Shown here piece after piece: positions 52,814 to 63,753 of a stretch of DNA of 64,000 nucleotides. The translations under genes were made by a program, and so were the position numbers. Within the stretch, counting starts at the first letter, position 1, and the number at the start of each line of letters is the position of its first letter. The DNA is from Polaribacter sp. Z022 (GTDB lineage: Bacteria > Bacteroidota > Bacteroidia > Flavobacteriales > Flavobacteriaceae): NCBI RefSeq assembly GCF_023555495.1, contig NZ_JALCZO010000006.1:150248-214247 (forward strand), read 5' to 3'. The notes beneath the pieces are model-generated. The model was not told the DNA's origin. It saw only the letters and a list, made by a program, of their open reading frames with translations, and did no database searches.

Positions 52814-54103
52814 ATGAGTTTATTTTTAACATTATTTCAAGACGCTCCAGCAACTGAAGCTGCAAAAGTTTTAGAGCAAGTAAATGGAGATATGGGAATG
52901 CTTTGGATGCTTATTGCAGGTATCTTAGTATTTTTAATGCAAGCTGGTTTTACTTTAGTAGAATCTGGTATGACAAGATCTAAAAATGCAGTTAACATTG
53001 CAATGAAAAACTTACTAGACATCTGTGTAGGTTCAATAACTTTTTGGTTAGTTGGTTACTCTTTAATGTATGGAGATACTTCAAACGGATTTTTCTTTTG
53101 GAGTGGATTATTCCAAGGAGAAGGAGCTGATTTATTCTTCCAAACAATGTTTGCTGCAACAACTGCAACAATTGTATCTGGAGCAATAGCAGGTAGAACA
53201 AAGTATACAACATACATTATATTCTCTTTAGTTATGACTGCTGTAATCTACCCAATATCAGGTGGATGGCAATGGCAAGGTGAAGGTTGGTTAACTAAAT
53301 TAGGTTTCATCGATTTTGCTGGTTCTTCAATAGTTCACTCTGTAGGTGGATGGGCTGCATTAGTAGCTGCATTTATGGTAGGTCCTAGAATTGGTAAATA
53401 TGTAGATGGTAAAGTTTTACCAATACCTGGTCATAACCAAGTATTAGCAACTTTAGGTGTATTTATCCTTTGGTTTGGATGGTTTGGTTTTAATGGTGGA
53501 TCTCAATTAGCTTGGGGTGGTGCTGATGCAACTGGAGCTTCAAACGTAGTATTAATTACAAACTTATCTGCAGCAGCAGGAGGTTTAGGAGCCTTAATTA
53601 CTACTTGGATATGGTATGGAAAACCTAATTTATCTCAAACTTTAAATGGTTCTTTAGCTGGTTTAGTAAGTATAACTGCTGGTTGTGGTAACATGACTGC
53701 TGGTGGTGCTGTATTAGCTGGTTTAATTGGAGGTATCATAGTTGTATTCTCTATTGAATTCATCGAAAAGAAATTAAAAATTGATGACGCTATTGGAGCT
53801 GCTTCTGTACACGGTGTTGCTGGTGCATGGGGAACTTTAGTTATTGGTCTTTGGGGTGTAGATGGTGATACTGCTATTGGATTATTTAACGGTGGTGGAG
53901 CTTCACAATTAGGATCACAAGCCATAGGAGTTGTAGCTTATGCTGCATGGGCAATTGGTTTATCATTTATTGTTTTAGCAATCTTAAAGAAAACAATGGG
54001 ATTACGTGTTACTAAAGAAGTAGAAATCGAAGGTTTAGATATCTCTGAACACGGATCTATTGCTTATCCTGGAAAAAGACAAAGAGACTTTGAAGACAAA
54101 TAA
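52814..54103 (+). CDS. amt: Ammonium transporter (Amt family), first copy
   Basis: This inner-membrane NH4+/NH3 channel has 429 residues and about 11 helices. The twin pore histidines are His175 in SSIVHSVGGWAALVA and His333 in ASVHGVAGAWGTLVIG. The pore phenylalanine block FFQTMFAATTATIVSGAIAGR and the region FGWFGFNGGSQLA are typical. The cytoplasmic tail GLRVTKEVEIEGLDISEHG is the element that responds to P-II binding. The start gives a short N-terminal part with the first helix at about residues 28-45. It shares a likely transcript with the porin gene and ends before a strong terminator. Confidence 0.96.
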   Translation: MSLFLTLFQDAPATEAAKVLEQVNGDMGMLWMLIAGILVFLMQAGFTLVESGMTRSKNAVNIAMKNLLDICVGSITFWLVGYSLMYGDTSNGFFFWSGLFQGEGADLFFQTMFAATTATIVSGAIAGRTKYTTYIIFSLVMTAVIYPISGGWQWQGEGWLTKLGFIDFAGSSIVHSVGGWAALVAAFMVGPRIGKYVDGKVLPIPGHNQVLATLGVFILWFGWFGFNGGSQLAWGGADATGASNVVLITNLSAAAGGLGALITTWIWYGKPNLSQTLNGSLAGLVSITAGCGNMTAGGAVLAGLIGGIIVVFSIEFIEKKLKIDDAIGAASVHGVAGAWGTLVIGLWGVDGDTAIGLFNGGGASQLGSQAIGVVAYAAWAIGLSFIVLAILKKTMGLRVTKEVEIEGLDISEHGSIAYPGKRQRDFEDK

Positions 54104-54139
54104 AATATCAATTTAGTTTTTTAGTTATTATTTATAAAT

Positions 54140-54177
54140 AAAATCACATAATCTAATAATTTAGGTTATGTGATTTT
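54140..54177 (+). terminator. Terminator between the first amt and the P-II gene
   Basis: AAAATCACATAA pairs with TTATGTGATTTT and a T-run follows. It lies 36 bases after the amt stop and upstream of the P-II start, so P-II probably needs read-through or its own promoter. Confidence 0.85.
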
Positions 54178-54253
54178 TACAGAATTTAATTTTATTAAAT
54201 TCGCAAAGTATATAAACATAAAACTAAATATTAATAACAAATTAAACTTTATC

Positions 54254-54592
54254 ATGAAAAAAATAGAAGCAATCATCAGAAAATCAAAATATAGAACATT
54301 AAAAGAAGCGTTACACGAAGTAGGTGTAAACTTTTTCTCTTATTGGGATGTAACTGGAATTGGCAATGAAAAAGAAGGCCATGTCTATAGAGGTGTTAGC
54401 TATAGCACAAGCGACATTCAAAGAAGACATATTTCGATTGTAGTAAATGATGATTTCGAAGAGGTTACTATTAATACAATTTTAAAAGCCGCTTCAACTG
54501 GTGAAGTTGGTGATGGAAAAATATTTATAAGCGACATTAACGAAACTTACAGAATTAGAACTGGCGAAAAAGGCGGACAAACTTTAAAATAA
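54254..54592 (+). CDS. glnK: P-II nitrogen regulatory protein (GlnK type)
   Basis: P-II senses 2-oxoglutarate and ATP/ADP and blocks Amt channels when nitrogen is plentiful. The start is the ATG at 54254 (MKKIEAIIRKSKYRTLKEAL); an ATG at 54170 lies inside the terminator and would add an unlikely tail. Length is 112 residues, exactly the family size. The T-loop segment RGVSYSTSDIQ places Tyr50 at the usual uridylylation position. The C-terminal TGEVGDGKIFISDI is the P-II signature. It sits between two amt genes, 19 bases before the second. Confidence 0.95.
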   Translation: MKKIEAIIRKSKYRTLKEALHEVGVNFFSYWDVTGIGNEKEGHVYRGVSYSTSDIQRRHISIVVNDDFEEVTINTILKAASTGEVGDGKIFISDINETYRIRTGEKGGQTLK

Positions 54593-54611
54593 ACTATTAC
54601 AAAATTAAATT

Positions 54612-55838
54612 ATGGAATTATTAACTACCAATAATGTATGGATGATGATCTGTACAGCTCTTGTTTTCTTTATGCATACTGGTTTTGCATTTTTAGAAAT
54701 TGGATTAACAAGACAAAAAAATACTATAAACATTTTATTTAAAAATATATTTATTATTACTGTTGGACTTCTACTATATTACATAGCAGGATTTAACTTA
54801 ATGTACCCTGGATTTGCAGAAGGTTCTTCTGGTATTTTAGATTTTGCAGGTTTTGGAATTGCAGCTCCTGAAAACGGAATGACGCCAGAATATGCAGATG
54901 GTGGTTATACTTGGTGGACAGATTTCTTATTTCAAGGAATGTTTGCTGCAACAGCTGCAACTATTGTTTCTGGTGCTGTTGCTGAACGTATGAAAATTGG
55001 ACCTTTTATGATTTTTACAATTTTCTATGTAGGATTAGTTTACCCAATTGCTGGTTCTTGGAAATGGGGTGGTGGATTTTTAGATCAAATGGGATTCTAT
55101 GATTTTGCTGGTTCAACTTTAGTGCATTCAGTTGGTGGATGGGCTGCTTTAGTAGCAGTATATTTATTAGGATCACGTATTGGAAAATTTAAAGATGGTA
55201 AACCACAAGCAATACCTGGACACAATATTCCATTAGCAACTGCTGGAGTATTAATTCTTTGGTTAGGTTGGTTTGGTTTTAATGGTGGTTCTGTATTATC
55301 TGCAGATCCTGAATTAACTTCTTTAACTTTAGTAACAACATGTTTAGCTGCTGCTGCAGGTGGAGTTGTTGCTGCATTAGTTTCTTTTATTAGATATAAA
55401 AACTTAGACTTAACTATGTTTTTAAACGGAATATTAGGAGGATTAGTTGGTATTACAGCTGGTGCTGATGTAATGACACCAGAAAGTGCAATTATTATTG
55501 GTGCTATAGCAGGTTCATTAATTGTATTTGCAGTATCATGTGTAGATGCAATTAAATTAGATGATCCTGTTGGGGCAATTGCTGTTCACTTAATTTGTGG
55601 AATTTGGGGTACTTTAGCTGTTGGTATATTCTCTACAAACCCAGAACATACTTTCTTAATACAGTTAACAGGTGTTGCTTGCTATGCTGCATTTTGTTTA
55701 ATAACTTCATTTATAATTATTTATACATTAAAGAAAACTGTGGGAATAAGAGTTAGTGAAAGAGAAGAATTAGAAGGATTAGATGCACATGAACATGGTA
55801 TGGATGCGTATCCAGACTTCCGTTTAAATGAGCACTAA
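54612..55838 (+). CDS. amt: Ammonium transporter (Amt family), second copy
   Basis: The protein has 408 residues and about 11 helices. Pore histidines are His172 in STLVHSVGGWAALVAVY and His326 in IAVHLICGIWGTLAVG. FQGMFAATAATIVSGAVAERMK and GWFGFNGGSVLSADPEL are typical. The tail GIRVSEREELEGLDAHEHGMDAYPDF is the P-II-responsive element. It differs clearly from the first copy (shorter, different periplasmic loops), so it is not a recent duplicate. It follows glnK by 19 bases in a glnK-amt pair, the classical arrangement, and ends before a strong terminator. Confidence 0.96.
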   Translation: MELLTTNNVWMMICTALVFFMHTGFAFLEIGLTRQKNTINILFKNIFIITVGLLLYYIAGFNLMYPGFAEGSSGILDFAGFGIAAPENGMTPEYADGGYTWWTDFLFQGMFAATAATIVSGAVAERMKIGPFMIFTIFYVGLVYPIAGSWKWGGGFLDQMGFYDFAGSTLVHSVGGWAALVAVYLLGSRIGKFKDGKPQAIPGHNIPLATAGVLILWLGWFGFNGGSVLSADPELTSLTLVTTCLAAAAGGVVAALVSFIRYKNLDLTMFLNGILGGLVGITAGADVMTPESAIIIGAIAGSLIVFAVSCVDAIKLDDPVGAIAVHLICGIWGTLAVGIFSTNPEHTFLIQLTGVACYAAFCLITSFIIIYTLKKTVGIRVSEREELEGLDAHEHGMDAYPDFRLNEH

Positions 55839-55856
55839 AAACATATAAATATTAAC

Positions 55857-55899
55857 AAAAAGAGACTGTAAAGTTAAAATTTTACAGTCTCTTTTTTTA
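55857..55899 (+). terminator. Terminator after the second amt
   Basis: AGAGACTGTAAA (55861-55872) and TTTACAGTCTCT (55881-55892) form a perfect 12-bp stem, flanked by an A-run and a T-run. Confidence 0.93.
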
Positions 55900-56026
55900 T
55901 ATTATGGATTTCATAATTTATATGAAATAAATTATCATAAGTAAATTTTTTTTAGCCCTTTATTGTTTTCATCATAAAAATCACATTAAAACATCTATAA
56001 TATTAAGACCTTCTTAATAAAATACA

Positions 56027-56034
56027 TAGATTTG
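56027..56034 (+). promoter_or_regulatory. -7 promoter element for gltB
   Basis: TAGATTTG fits TAnnTTTG, 20 bases before the ATG. No TTG is found at the usual spacing, so only the -7 box is supported. Confidence 0.45.
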
Positions 56035-56054
56035 TAGATATAATTGAATACAAT

Positions 56055-59000
56055 ATGGAGAAACAAGGACTATACTTACCAGAGTTTGAACATGAAAATT
56101 GTGGTGCAGGTTTTATATGTAATTTGAATGGTGATAAAACAAATCAAATCATACATGACGCTTTAGAAATCCTAGTAAAATTAGAGCATAGAGGTGGTGT
56201 AAGTGCAGATGGAAAAACAGGTGATGGTGCTGGTTTATTAATTGACATTCCTCATGACTATTTTACCAGAGTGTGTGATTTTCCATTACCAAAACAAAGA
56301 GAATATGCTGTTGGAATGGTTTTTCTTCCAAAAGTTTCTAATCAGTATGATTTTTGTAAAACTACTTTTGAAAAAGAAGTAAAAGAACAAGGACTTTCTA
56401 TTTTAGGATGGAGAGAAGTTCCTGTAGATTCTTCTCAATTAGGAGAAATTGCACTAGCATCAGAACCAAATATCGAACAACTTTTTATTGGTAAAACTGA
56501 AGATATTGATGAAGCTACTTTTAAGGCTAAATTATATGCAGCAAGAAAAATTGCTGAACACACAATTAGAGATTCAAAAATATCTGAAAGCAATTATTTT
56601 TATATTCCAAGTTTATCAATAACAACAATTATCTATAAAGGTATTATTATGCCTGAAGATATTGGTCCTTATTACAAAGACTTACAAGAAATAGATTTAG
56701 TTACACGTTTAGCCCTTGTACATCAACGTTTCTCAACAAACACAATGCCTACTTGGGAGCTTGCACAACCTTTTAGACATATGTGTCAAAATGGAGAAAT
56801 AAACACTTTACGTGGTAATGTAAGTAGAATGAGAGTTCGTGAAGAGATCATGAAAAGTGATGTTTTTGGACCTCAAATAGACAAATTATTCCCGATAATT
56901 TTACCAGGTAAATCAGATTCTGCATCTATGGATATGGTTGTAGAATTATTAACACATACAGGTCGTTCATTACCAGAAATTATGATGATGATGATTCCTG
57001 AAGCTTGGGAAAAACACGAAACCATGTCTAAAGAGCGTAAAGCTTTTTATGAATATAATGGATGTATTATGGAACCTTGGGATGGTCCTGCTTCTGTACC
57101 TTTTACAGATGGAGATTATATTGGTGCCTTATTAGACAGAAATGGATTAAGACCTTCTAGATATACCATAACAAAAAGTGGTAAATTAATTATGTCTTCA
57201 GAAATTGGGGTTGTAGATGTTGCAGCAGAAGATGTAAAAGAACATGGAAGATTAGAACCAGGAAAAATGTTCTTGGTTGATATGAATGAAGGAAGAATTA
57301 TTGAAGATAAAGAAATTAAAAGTAAAATAGTTTCTGAAAGACCTTACCAAGAGTGGTTAGATAAAACTCGTTTACATTTAAAAGACGTTCCTTACACAAG
57401 TGAAACTTGTCCTATAGAAACTATAGATGTTAAAACAAGACAACGTTTATTTAATTATACGTTTGAAGATATACAAGAAGTAATTACACCAATGGCTATT
57501 GCTGGTAAAGAGGCTTTAGGTTCTATGGGTATAGATACTCCTTTAGCAGTTTTATCAGACAGACCTCAATTAATATCAAACTACTTTAAACAATTATTTG
57601 CTCAGGTTACAAATCCACCTTTAGATGGAATTAGAGAAAATATTGTAACTGATATTAGTTTAAATTTAGGAAAAGATAGAAACATTTTTAGTATTACAGA
57701 AAGACAGTGTAGAAAATTAAGAATTCAAAATCCTGTTATTTCTAATGCTGATTTAGAAAAAATTAGAAATATAGAAGTAGAGAGTTTCAAAGCAGAAACA
57801 ATCGAAATTTTATATCCAAAAGCTCAAGGTTTAAATGGTCTTGAAGATGCTTTAGATGATATCATTGTTCAAATTGAAAAAGCTTTAGAAAGAAAAACAA
57901 ATATCATTATTCTTTCTGATAGAGGTGTAAACCAAGAGTTTGCTCCAATACCAGCTTTATTAGCTTGTTCTTATGTTAATCATCAGTTAAATCGTTTACG
58001 TAAGCGTTCTTATTTTGATATCATTATAGAATCTGCAGAACCACGTGAACCACACCATTTTGCAACTTTATTTGGTTATGGAGCTAGTGCTATTAACCCT
58101 TATATGGTTAATGAAATTATCAGAGTACAAGTTAAAGAAGGCTTTATTACTGGTATGGATGAGCAAAAAGCAGTAGATAACTTTAACAAAGCAATTGGTA
58201 AAGGAATACTAAAAGTAATGAACAAAATAGGAATCTCTACATTACATTCTTATAGAGGTTCTCAAATTTTCGAAATTGTAGGGTTTAACTCTCAATTTGT
58301 AGAAAAATACTTCCCATATACTGCTTCAAGAATTGAAGGTATTGGATTATATGAAATTGAAAAAGAAATAGATCAACGTTATAAACAAGCGTATCCAGAT
58401 AACCAAATTGATAAAAATTTAGGTTTAAATGTTGGTGGAGATTATAGATGGAGAAGAAATGGAGAACGTCACTTATTTAATCCAACTACAGTTTCTAAAT
58501 TACAACAAGCTGTAAGATTAAGTGATCAAAAAAGTTACGATGTTTATTCAAAAACAATAAATGAACAGTCAGAAAGTTTAATGACTATTCGTGGTTTGTT
58601 TCAATTTGATAATTTAGATCCTATTCCTTTAGAAGAAGTAGAACCTTGGACAGATATTGTAAAACGTTTTAAAACTGGAGCAATGTCTTATGGATCTATT
58701 TCACGCGAAGCTCATGAAAATTTAGCGATTGCAATGAATAGAATTGGAGGAAAATCTAATTCTGGAGAAGGTGGTGAAGACAGAAAACGTTTCCAAAAAG
58801 ATATCAATGGAGATAGTAGAAACTCTGCTATTAAACAAGTAGCATCTGGTAGATTTGGTGTAACATCACACTATTTAACAAATGCAAAAGAGATTCAAAT
58901 TAAAATGGCTCAAGGAGCTAAACCTGGTGAAGGTGGTCAATTACCTGGAGAAAAGGTTTTACCTTGGATTGCTTCAGCAAGAAATTCAACTCCTTTTGTA

Positions 59001-60566
59001 GGATTAATTTCTCCTCCTCCACATCACGATATTTATTCAATTGAAGATTTAGCACAATTAATTTTCGATTTAAAAAATGCAAATCGTGAAGCTAGAATTA
59101 ATGTAAAATTAGTTTCTGAAGTTGGTGTTGGTACAATTGCAGCTGGTGTTGCTAAAGCAAAAGCGGATGTAGTATTAATTTCTGGTTATGATGGTGGTAC
59201 TGGAGCTTCTCCTTTAACATCATTAAAACATGCTGGTTTACCTTGGGAACTTGGTTTAGCAGAAGCTCAACAAACTTTAGTATTAAATGACTTAAGAAGT
59301 AGAATTGTAGTTGAGTGTGATGGACAATTAAAAACGGGTAGAGATGTTGCAATTGCTGCTTTATTAGGAGCAGAAGAATTTGGTTTTGCAACTGCACCTT
59401 TAGTTGCTTCTGGATGTATTATGATGCGTAAGTGTCATTTAAATACATGTCCTGTAGGTATTGCTACTCAAGATAAAGAGTTACGTAAAAACTTTAAAGG
59501 TACTCCAGAGCACGTAATCAACTTCTTCTATTATGTAGCTGAAGAATTAAGATCTATAATGGCTCAACTTGGTTTCAGAACATTAGCTGAAATGGTTGGA
59601 CAAACACATAAAATAAATGCTAATAAAGCTATTAAGCATTACAAAGCTAAAGGATTAGATTTATCTAGTATATTACACAGACCTACTGCTTATAGTAGTA
59701 TGATTGTAAAAAATACTGAAGAACAAGATCATAATTTAGACGAAGTTATAGATTTTACTATTCTAAAAGATTCTCATAGAGCATTATATAGAAAAGAAAA
59801 AATGAACTTAGCTTATCCTATTAAAAATACTGATCGTACAGTAGGAGCTATTGTTAGTAACGAAATCTCAAAAATTTATGGTCATTTAGGATTACCTGAA
59901 GACACATTAAACATAAACTTTACGGGTTCTGCAGGACAAAGTTTTGGAGCATTTGGTGCTTATGGGTTAACATTTACTTTAGATGGTAATTCTAATGATT
60001 ACTTAGGTAAAGGTTTATCTGGTGCAAAATTAATTATTAAGAAACCAGCTAAAGCTGACTTTATAGCAGAAAACAACATTATAGTTGGTAATGTTTGTTT
60101 ATTTGGAGCAGTAAATGGTCAAGCATACATTAACGGAATTGCGGGAGAACGTTTTGCTGTTCGTAATTCTGGTGCAACTGCAGTTGTTGAAGGTGTTGGA
60201 GATCATTGTTGTGAATATATGACTGGTGGTAAAGTAATTGTTTTAGGTAAAACTGGAAGAAACTTTGCTGCAGGAATGAGTGGTGGTATAGCTTATGTTT
60301 ACGATCCAAATAATAAATTTGTAAATGGTCTTTGTAATACTGAAACAATAGAGTTTGAAGAAGTATTAAACGAAGATGCTGCAGAATTGAAAGCAACAAT
60401 TGAAAAACACGTTTTATATACAGAAAGTAAAAAAGGTGCTTCATTGTTAGCTGATTGGGATACAAGTGTAAAAAACTTTGTAAAAGTTATGCCAACAGAA
60501 TACAAACGTGCATTAATCCGTTTAGAAACGGAAGAACAAATGGTAGAAGAATTAACAACAGCATAA
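56055..60566 (+). CDS. gltB: Glutamate synthase, large subunit
   Basis: GltB transfers the amide of glutamine to 2-oxoglutarate, giving two glutamates. The protein has 1503 residues, standard. The class II amidotransferase nucleophile is Cys16 in [10 protein letters not shown]; residues 1-15 would be removed as a propeptide. The FMN-binding synthase domain has [20 protein letters not shown] and [21 protein letters not shown] 3Fe-4S cluster uses Cys1121, Cys1127 and Cys1132 in [16 protein letters not shown]. The C-terminal GXGXG β-helix carries [17 protein letters not shown] and [10 protein letters not shown]. gltD starts 4 bases after the stop. Confidence 0.97.
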   Translation: MEKQGLYLPEFEHENCGAGFICNLNGDKTNQIIHDALEILVKLEHRGGVSADGKTGDGAGLLIDIPHDYFTRVCDFPLPKQREYAVGMVFLPKVSNQYDFCKTTFEKEVKEQGLSILGWREVPVDSSQLGEIALASEPNIEQLFIGKTEDIDEATFKAKLYAARKIAEHTIRDSKISESNYFYIPSLSITTIIYKGIIMPEDIGPYYKDLQEIDLVTRLALVHQRFSTNTMPTWELAQPFRHMCQNGEINTLRGNVSRMRVREEIMKSDVFGPQIDKLFPIILPGKSDSASMDMVVELLTHTGRSLPEIMMMMIPEAWEKHETMSKERKAFYEYNGCIMEPWDGPASVPFTDGDYIGALLDRNGLRPSRYTITKSGKLIMSSEIGVVDVAAEDVKEHGRLEPGKMFLVDMNEGRIIEDKEIKSKIVSERPYQEWLDKTRLHLKDVPYTSETCPIETIDVKTRQRLFNYTFEDIQEVITPMAIAGKEALGSMGIDTPLAVLSDRPQLISNYFKQLFAQVTNPPLDGIRENIVTDISLNLGKDRNIFSITERQCRKLRIQNPVISNADLEKIRNIEVESFKAETIEILYPKAQGLNGLEDALDDIIVQIEKALERKTNIIILSDRGVNQEFAPIPALLACSYVNHQLNRLRKRSYFDIIIESAEPREPHHFATLFGYGASAINPYMVNEIIRVQVKEGFITGMDEQKAVDNFNKAIGKGILKVMNKIGISTLHSYRGSQIFEIVGFNSQFVEKYFPYTASRIEGIGLYEIEKEIDQRYKQAYPDNQIDKNLGLNVGGDYRWRRNGERHLFNPTTVSKLQQAVRLSDQKSYDVYSKTINEQSESLMTIRGLFQFDNLDPIPLEEVEPWTDIVKRFKTGAMSYGSISREAHENLAIAMNRIGGKSNSGEGGEDRKRFQKDINGDSRNSAIKQVASGRFGVTSHYLTNAKEIQIKMAQGAKPGEGGQLPGEKVLPWIASARNSTPFVGLISPPPHHDIYSIEDLAQLIFDLKNANREARINVKLVSEVGVGTIAAGVAKAKADVVLISGYDGGTGASPLTSLKHAGLPWELGLAEAQQTLVLNDLRSRIVVECDGQLKTGRDVAIAALLGAEEFGFATAPLVASGCIMMRKCHLNTCPVGIATQDKELRKNFKGTPEHVINFFYYVAEELRSIMAQLGFRTLAEMVGQTHKINANKAIKHYKAKGLDLSSILHRPTAYSSMIVKNTEEQDHNLDEVIDFTILKDSHRALYRKEKMNLAYPIKNTDRTVGAIVSNEISKIYGHLGLPEDTLNINFTGSAGQSFGAFGAYGLTFTLDGNSNDYLGKGLSGAKLIIKKPAKADFIAENNIIVGNVCLFGAVNGQAYINGIAGERFAVRNSGATAVVEGVGDHCCEYMTGGKVIVLGKTGRNFAAGMSGGIAYVYDPNNKFVNGLCNTETIEFEEVLNEDAAELKATIEKHVLYTESKKGASLLADWDTSVKNFVKVMPTEYKRALIRLETEEQMVEELTTA

Positions 60567-60570
60567 TGTC

Positions 60571-62034
60571 ATGGGAAAAGTAACAGGATTTAAAGAATTT
60601 GAAAGACAAGATGAAACTTACAAGTCTGTAAAAGACCGTGTAAAACATTATAAAGAATTTACAGTTCCTCTTTCTGAAGAGGAAATCACAAAACAGGGTT
60701 CACGTTGTATGGATTGTGGTATCCCTTTTTGTCATAGTGGTTGTCCATTAGGAAATCTTATACCAGATTTCAATCACATGGTACATCAAGGAGAATGGAA
60801 AAAAGCTTCTTGGATATTGCATTCAACTAATAATTTTCCAGAATTTACAGGTCGTTTATGTCCTGCTCCTTGTGAACAATCTTGTGTATTAGGTATTATT
60901 GAAGACCCAGTATCAATAGAAAATATTGAAAAAAATATTGTTGAACGTGCTTTTAAAGAAGGGTGGATTAAGCCTCAGCCTCCAAAAACAAGAACAGGTA
61001 AAACTGTAGCTATTGTTGGTTCTGGTCCTGCAGGTTTAGCTGCAGCACAACAATTAAATAGAGCAGGTCATACTGTAACTGTTTTTGAAAGAGATGATGA
61101 AGTTGGTGGGTTATTAAGATATGGAATTCCTAATTTTAAAATGGAAAAGGGAATTATTGATAGAAGAGTTGCCATTTTAGAAGCTGAAGGTATTACTTTT
61201 AAAGTTAATGTAAATGTTGGTGTAAATTATGATGTTGAAGACTTAAAAGCTTTTGATAGTGTTGTATTATGTGGTGGTGCTACAGAAAGACGTAGTTTAC
61301 CAACCCCTGGTATAGATGCTGAAGGTGTTGTACAAGCAATGGATTTTTTAACACAACAAACTAAAGTTGTATTTGGTAAAGAAGTTAAAGATCAAGTTTT
61401 AGCAACAGATAAAAATGTAATTGTAATTGGTGGTGGAGATACTGGTTCTGACTGTATAGGAACTTCTAATCGTCAAGGAGCAAAATCGGTTGTTAATTTC
61501 GAAATTATGCCTAAACCTCCTGGTCATCGTTCTCCAACAACTCCTTGGCCTTTTTGGCCATTACAACTAAAAACTTCTACATCTCATAAAGAAGGTGTTG
61601 AACGTAATTGGTTGATAAATACAAAAGAGTTTGTAAAAGATGAAAGTGGAAAATTAACAGCATTAAAAACTGTTAATGTAGAATGGAAAATGGTTCCAGG
61701 GCAACGTCCTCAATTAATTGAAATTGCTGGTACAGAAAAAACATGGCCTTGTGATTTAGCTTTATTAGCATTAGGTTTTACAGGACCAGAAAGCACATTA
61801 GCAGATAAGTTAGGTATTGAAAAAGATGCACGTTCTAACTTTAAAGCTGAATATGGAAAATATAAAACAAATGTTCCTAATGTTTTTACTGCAGGTGATA
61901 TGCGTCGTGGACAATCACTTATAGTTTGGGCTATTTCTGAAGGAAGAGAAGCTGCACGTCAAGTAGATATTCATTTAATGGGCAAATCATTGTTACCTTC
62001 AAAAGATGTATCTGGAGATTTAGTTGCAATGTAA
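60571..62034 (+). CDS. gltD: Glutamate synthase, small subunit (NAD(P)H-dependent)
   Basis: GltD carries electrons from NAD(P)H via FAD and iron-sulphur clusters to GltB. The N-terminal 4Fe-4S cysteines are Cys46, 49, 54 and 58 in CMDCGIPFCHSGCPLGN and Cys97, 101 and 105 in CPAPCEQSC. The FAD motif is VAIVGSGPAGLAAAQ near residues 147-160, and the NAD(P)H motif is VIGGGDTGSDCIG near 285. The C-terminal FTAGDMRRGQSLIVWAISEG is the FAD-binding end. Length is 487 residues, standard. It is translationally close to gltB and ends before a terminator. Confidence 0.97.
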   Translation: MGKVTGFKEFERQDETYKSVKDRVKHYKEFTVPLSEEEITKQGSRCMDCGIPFCHSGCPLGNLIPDFNHMVHQGEWKKASWILHSTNNFPEFTGRLCPAPCEQSCVLGIIEDPVSIENIEKNIVERAFKEGWIKPQPPKTRTGKTVAIVGSGPAGLAAAQQLNRAGHTVTVFERDDEVGGLLRYGIPNFKMEKGIIDRRVAILEAEGITFKVNVNVGVNYDVEDLKAFDSVVLCGGATERRSLPTPGIDAEGVVQAMDFLTQQTKVVFGKEVKDQVLATDKNVIVIGGGDTGSDCIGTSNRQGAKSVVNFEIMPKPPGHRSPTTPWPFWPLQLKTSTSHKEGVERNWLINTKEFVKDESGKLTALKTVNVEWKMVPGQRPQLIEIAGTEKTWPCDLALLALGFTGPESTLADKLGIEKDARSNFKAEYGKYKTNVPNVFTAGDMRRGQSLIVWAISEGREAARQVDIHLMGKSLLPSKDVSGDLVAM

Positions 62035-62052
62035 ATAGTTACTATAAAAAAG

Positions 62053-62089
62053 AAAAAAACTCATCAATTTTATTGATGAGTTTTTTTTT
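62053..62089 (+). terminator. Terminator after gltD
   Basis: ACTCATCAA and TTGATGAGT form a 9-bp stem, extended by A-run/T-run pairs, with a 5-base loop, starting about 20 bases after the gltD stop. It may also serve the convergent lipoprotein gene. Confidence 0.9.
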
Positions 62090-62098
62090 ATAAAGTAT

Positions 62099-63751
62099 TT
62101 ATAATTTATTAAAAGTATCTGTATAATCACCTTTTATTGTTACAGTTCCATTTTTAATAACATCTCCATAAACTGTAATACTAGAACCCGATCCTACAAA
62201 TTCAATAGTAGCTCCATCATTTAAAATCATATTTCCATAAACTACCAAACTACCTTCTATAAATAATGTTGCTTTATTATTAATATTAAAAGAATTCCAT
62301 TTATTATAAACACTTCCTTGTGCTAAAGAACCACTCATATAAAAGTTTCCACCACTATTAATATTCAATCCTTTACTAATTGCTAAAGAGCCACAAAAAG
62401 TAAAATCATCATTAATATTTAAACCATTTAAACTTAAAGAACCTCCATAAGATTTTGGATCATTTGAATTAATATTCAACCAAGAACTTCCTTTATAAGT
62501 TGGTAAATCTGTACAAGAAATGGAAGTGCCATTATTATCAGATTCAATAATTTTAATTATTTTTAAACCACCATCACCACTAGCTACAAAAATGTAATCA
62601 TCTGTACTTTTAACATAATTAGTAGAACCATCAATATCTAAGGTTCCTGTTTTAGTAATATCATGTATTCCATTTTCTAAATCATGTACAGCTAAACCTG
62701 CAGCTCCATTAGCCATAAAAACATGGTTATTTGTTACAGTAACAGAATTAGTTACAACTTCATTTAAATCGATATTTGAATCTTTTATTTCTGGTAAAGA
62801 TATACTTGATGATTTATTACCTGAAGAGATATTATAAATTCCTAAACCATCCTTTCCTTCTGCAACTAAAACATTATTGTCAAAAAAATCAATAGTCCTT
62901 TTAGATTCAGCTATATTATTACTTGTTGAAAATGTATTAATTAGCTTAAGGTTATTTTCATTATAAATAAAAAGACCATTAGTACCACTTAAAGCAAAAA
63001 TTTGGTTTTTATAGCCTCCTATAGCTCTTAAATCTTCTAAAGGGACTTTATATTCTAATTCATTAGAATAAAGATTAAATTTAGATAAATCTCCATTATC
63101 ACCTGATACAGAAAAAATACCTTTATCACTTGCAAAAACATCAGTAGCAACATAACTCGATAAATCAATCAAATTAAAATTTTCGGTCGGTAAGCCATTA
63201 GACAATTCAACAGACATTAAAATTGCAGGATTACTTTCATCAATATCATATGAAGAAGATGCACCTGCTAAGTATAGTTTCTCCTTAAAATATTTAACAG
63301 AGCTAACATCTGTATTAGGTAGTATTGCTTCTAATTCTACTACTGGTTTTGTAGGATCAGAAATGTTTATAACATCAATTCCTCCTAAATATTTACTTCC
63401 TTCAACATTATAAGAAACATAAACATAATTATTATCTACATCTACATGTGTAGCTCTTAATGTATTTCCTTTATAAGTAGGAGCTGAAACTTCAGCTATT
63501 AATGTTAAAGGAATATCACTGGCTATATCATCAGAATTTGTTTTACTAAAACTAGGAGTTTTCTCATTTGGATTTATACTAGGAGCCTCTTTAATACTTA
63601 TAACACCAATATTAGTATTATCAATACGTTTTGTTGAATTAGAAATATTTAAAATAATTTCTTTTTCTTGAGTTTCTATGTCATTAACATTATCAGTAGA
63701 GCAACTAATAAAAGTTAAGAATAACATAATTGTAGGGATAATTCTTTTCAT
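62099..63751 (-). CDS. LVIVD-repeat surface lipoprotein with a repetitive β-solenoid-like C-terminus
   Basis: The start is the ATG at 63751; the frame also opens at a TTG at 63772 that adds KIKLNI inside an inverted repeat. The lipoprotein signal is MKRIIPTIMLFLTFISCST (Cys17). Residues about 95-410 contain repeated blade-like units (VYVSYNVEG, GGIDVINISDPTKPV, GLFIYNENN, GLGIYNISSG, GLAVHDLENG, GGLKIIKI), matching the LVIVD repeat family and suggesting a β-propeller. The last ~130 residues are glycine/asparagine-rich repeats (CGSLAISKGLNINSGG, MSGSLAQGSV, IEGSLVVYGNMILNDG), which look like a β-solenoid or bactofilin-like stack. No enzyme motif is seen. Binding or adhesion is a guess. Confidence 0.8.
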   Translation of the reverse strand: MKRIIPTIMLFLTFISCSTDNVNDIETQEKEIILNISNSTKRIDNTNIGVISIKEAPSINPNEKTPSFSKTNSDDIASDIPLTLIAEVSAPTYKGNTLRATHVDVDNNYVYVSYNVEGSKYLGGIDVINISDPTKPVVELEAILPNTDVSSVKYFKEKLYLAGASSSYDIDESNPAILMSVELSNGLPTENFNLIDLSSYVATDVFASDKGIFSVSGDNGDLSKFNLYSNELEYKVPLEDLRAIGGYKNQIFALSGTNGLFIYNENNLKLINTFSTSNNIAESKRTIDFFDNNVLVAEGKDGLGIYNISSGNKSSSISLPEIKDSNIDLNEVVTNSVTVTNNHVFMANGAAGLAVHDLENGIHDITKTGTLDIDGSTNYVKSTDDYIFVASGDGGLKIIKIIESDNNGTSISCTDLPTYKGSSWLNINSNDPKSYGGSLSLNGLNINDDFTFCGSLAISKGLNINSGGNFYMSGSLAQGSVYNKWNSFNINNKATLFIEGSLVVYGNMILNDGATIEFVGSGSSITVYGDVIKNGTVTIKGDYTDTFNKL

Positions 63752-63753
63752 AA

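Noticed and set aside
53635..53925. A 96-codon antisense frame inside the first amt.
   Set aside because: It is a proline/alanine-rich shadow of a conserved transporter gene; the sense frame has clear pore motifs.
54170..54253. Upstream extension of the P-II reading frame.
   Set aside because: It starts inside a strong terminator hairpin, and P-II proteins have 112 residues from the later ATG.
59152..60505. Antisense frames of 68-111 codons inside gltB.
   Set aside because: They are low-complexity (Leu/Gln/His-rich) shadows of the gltB frame.
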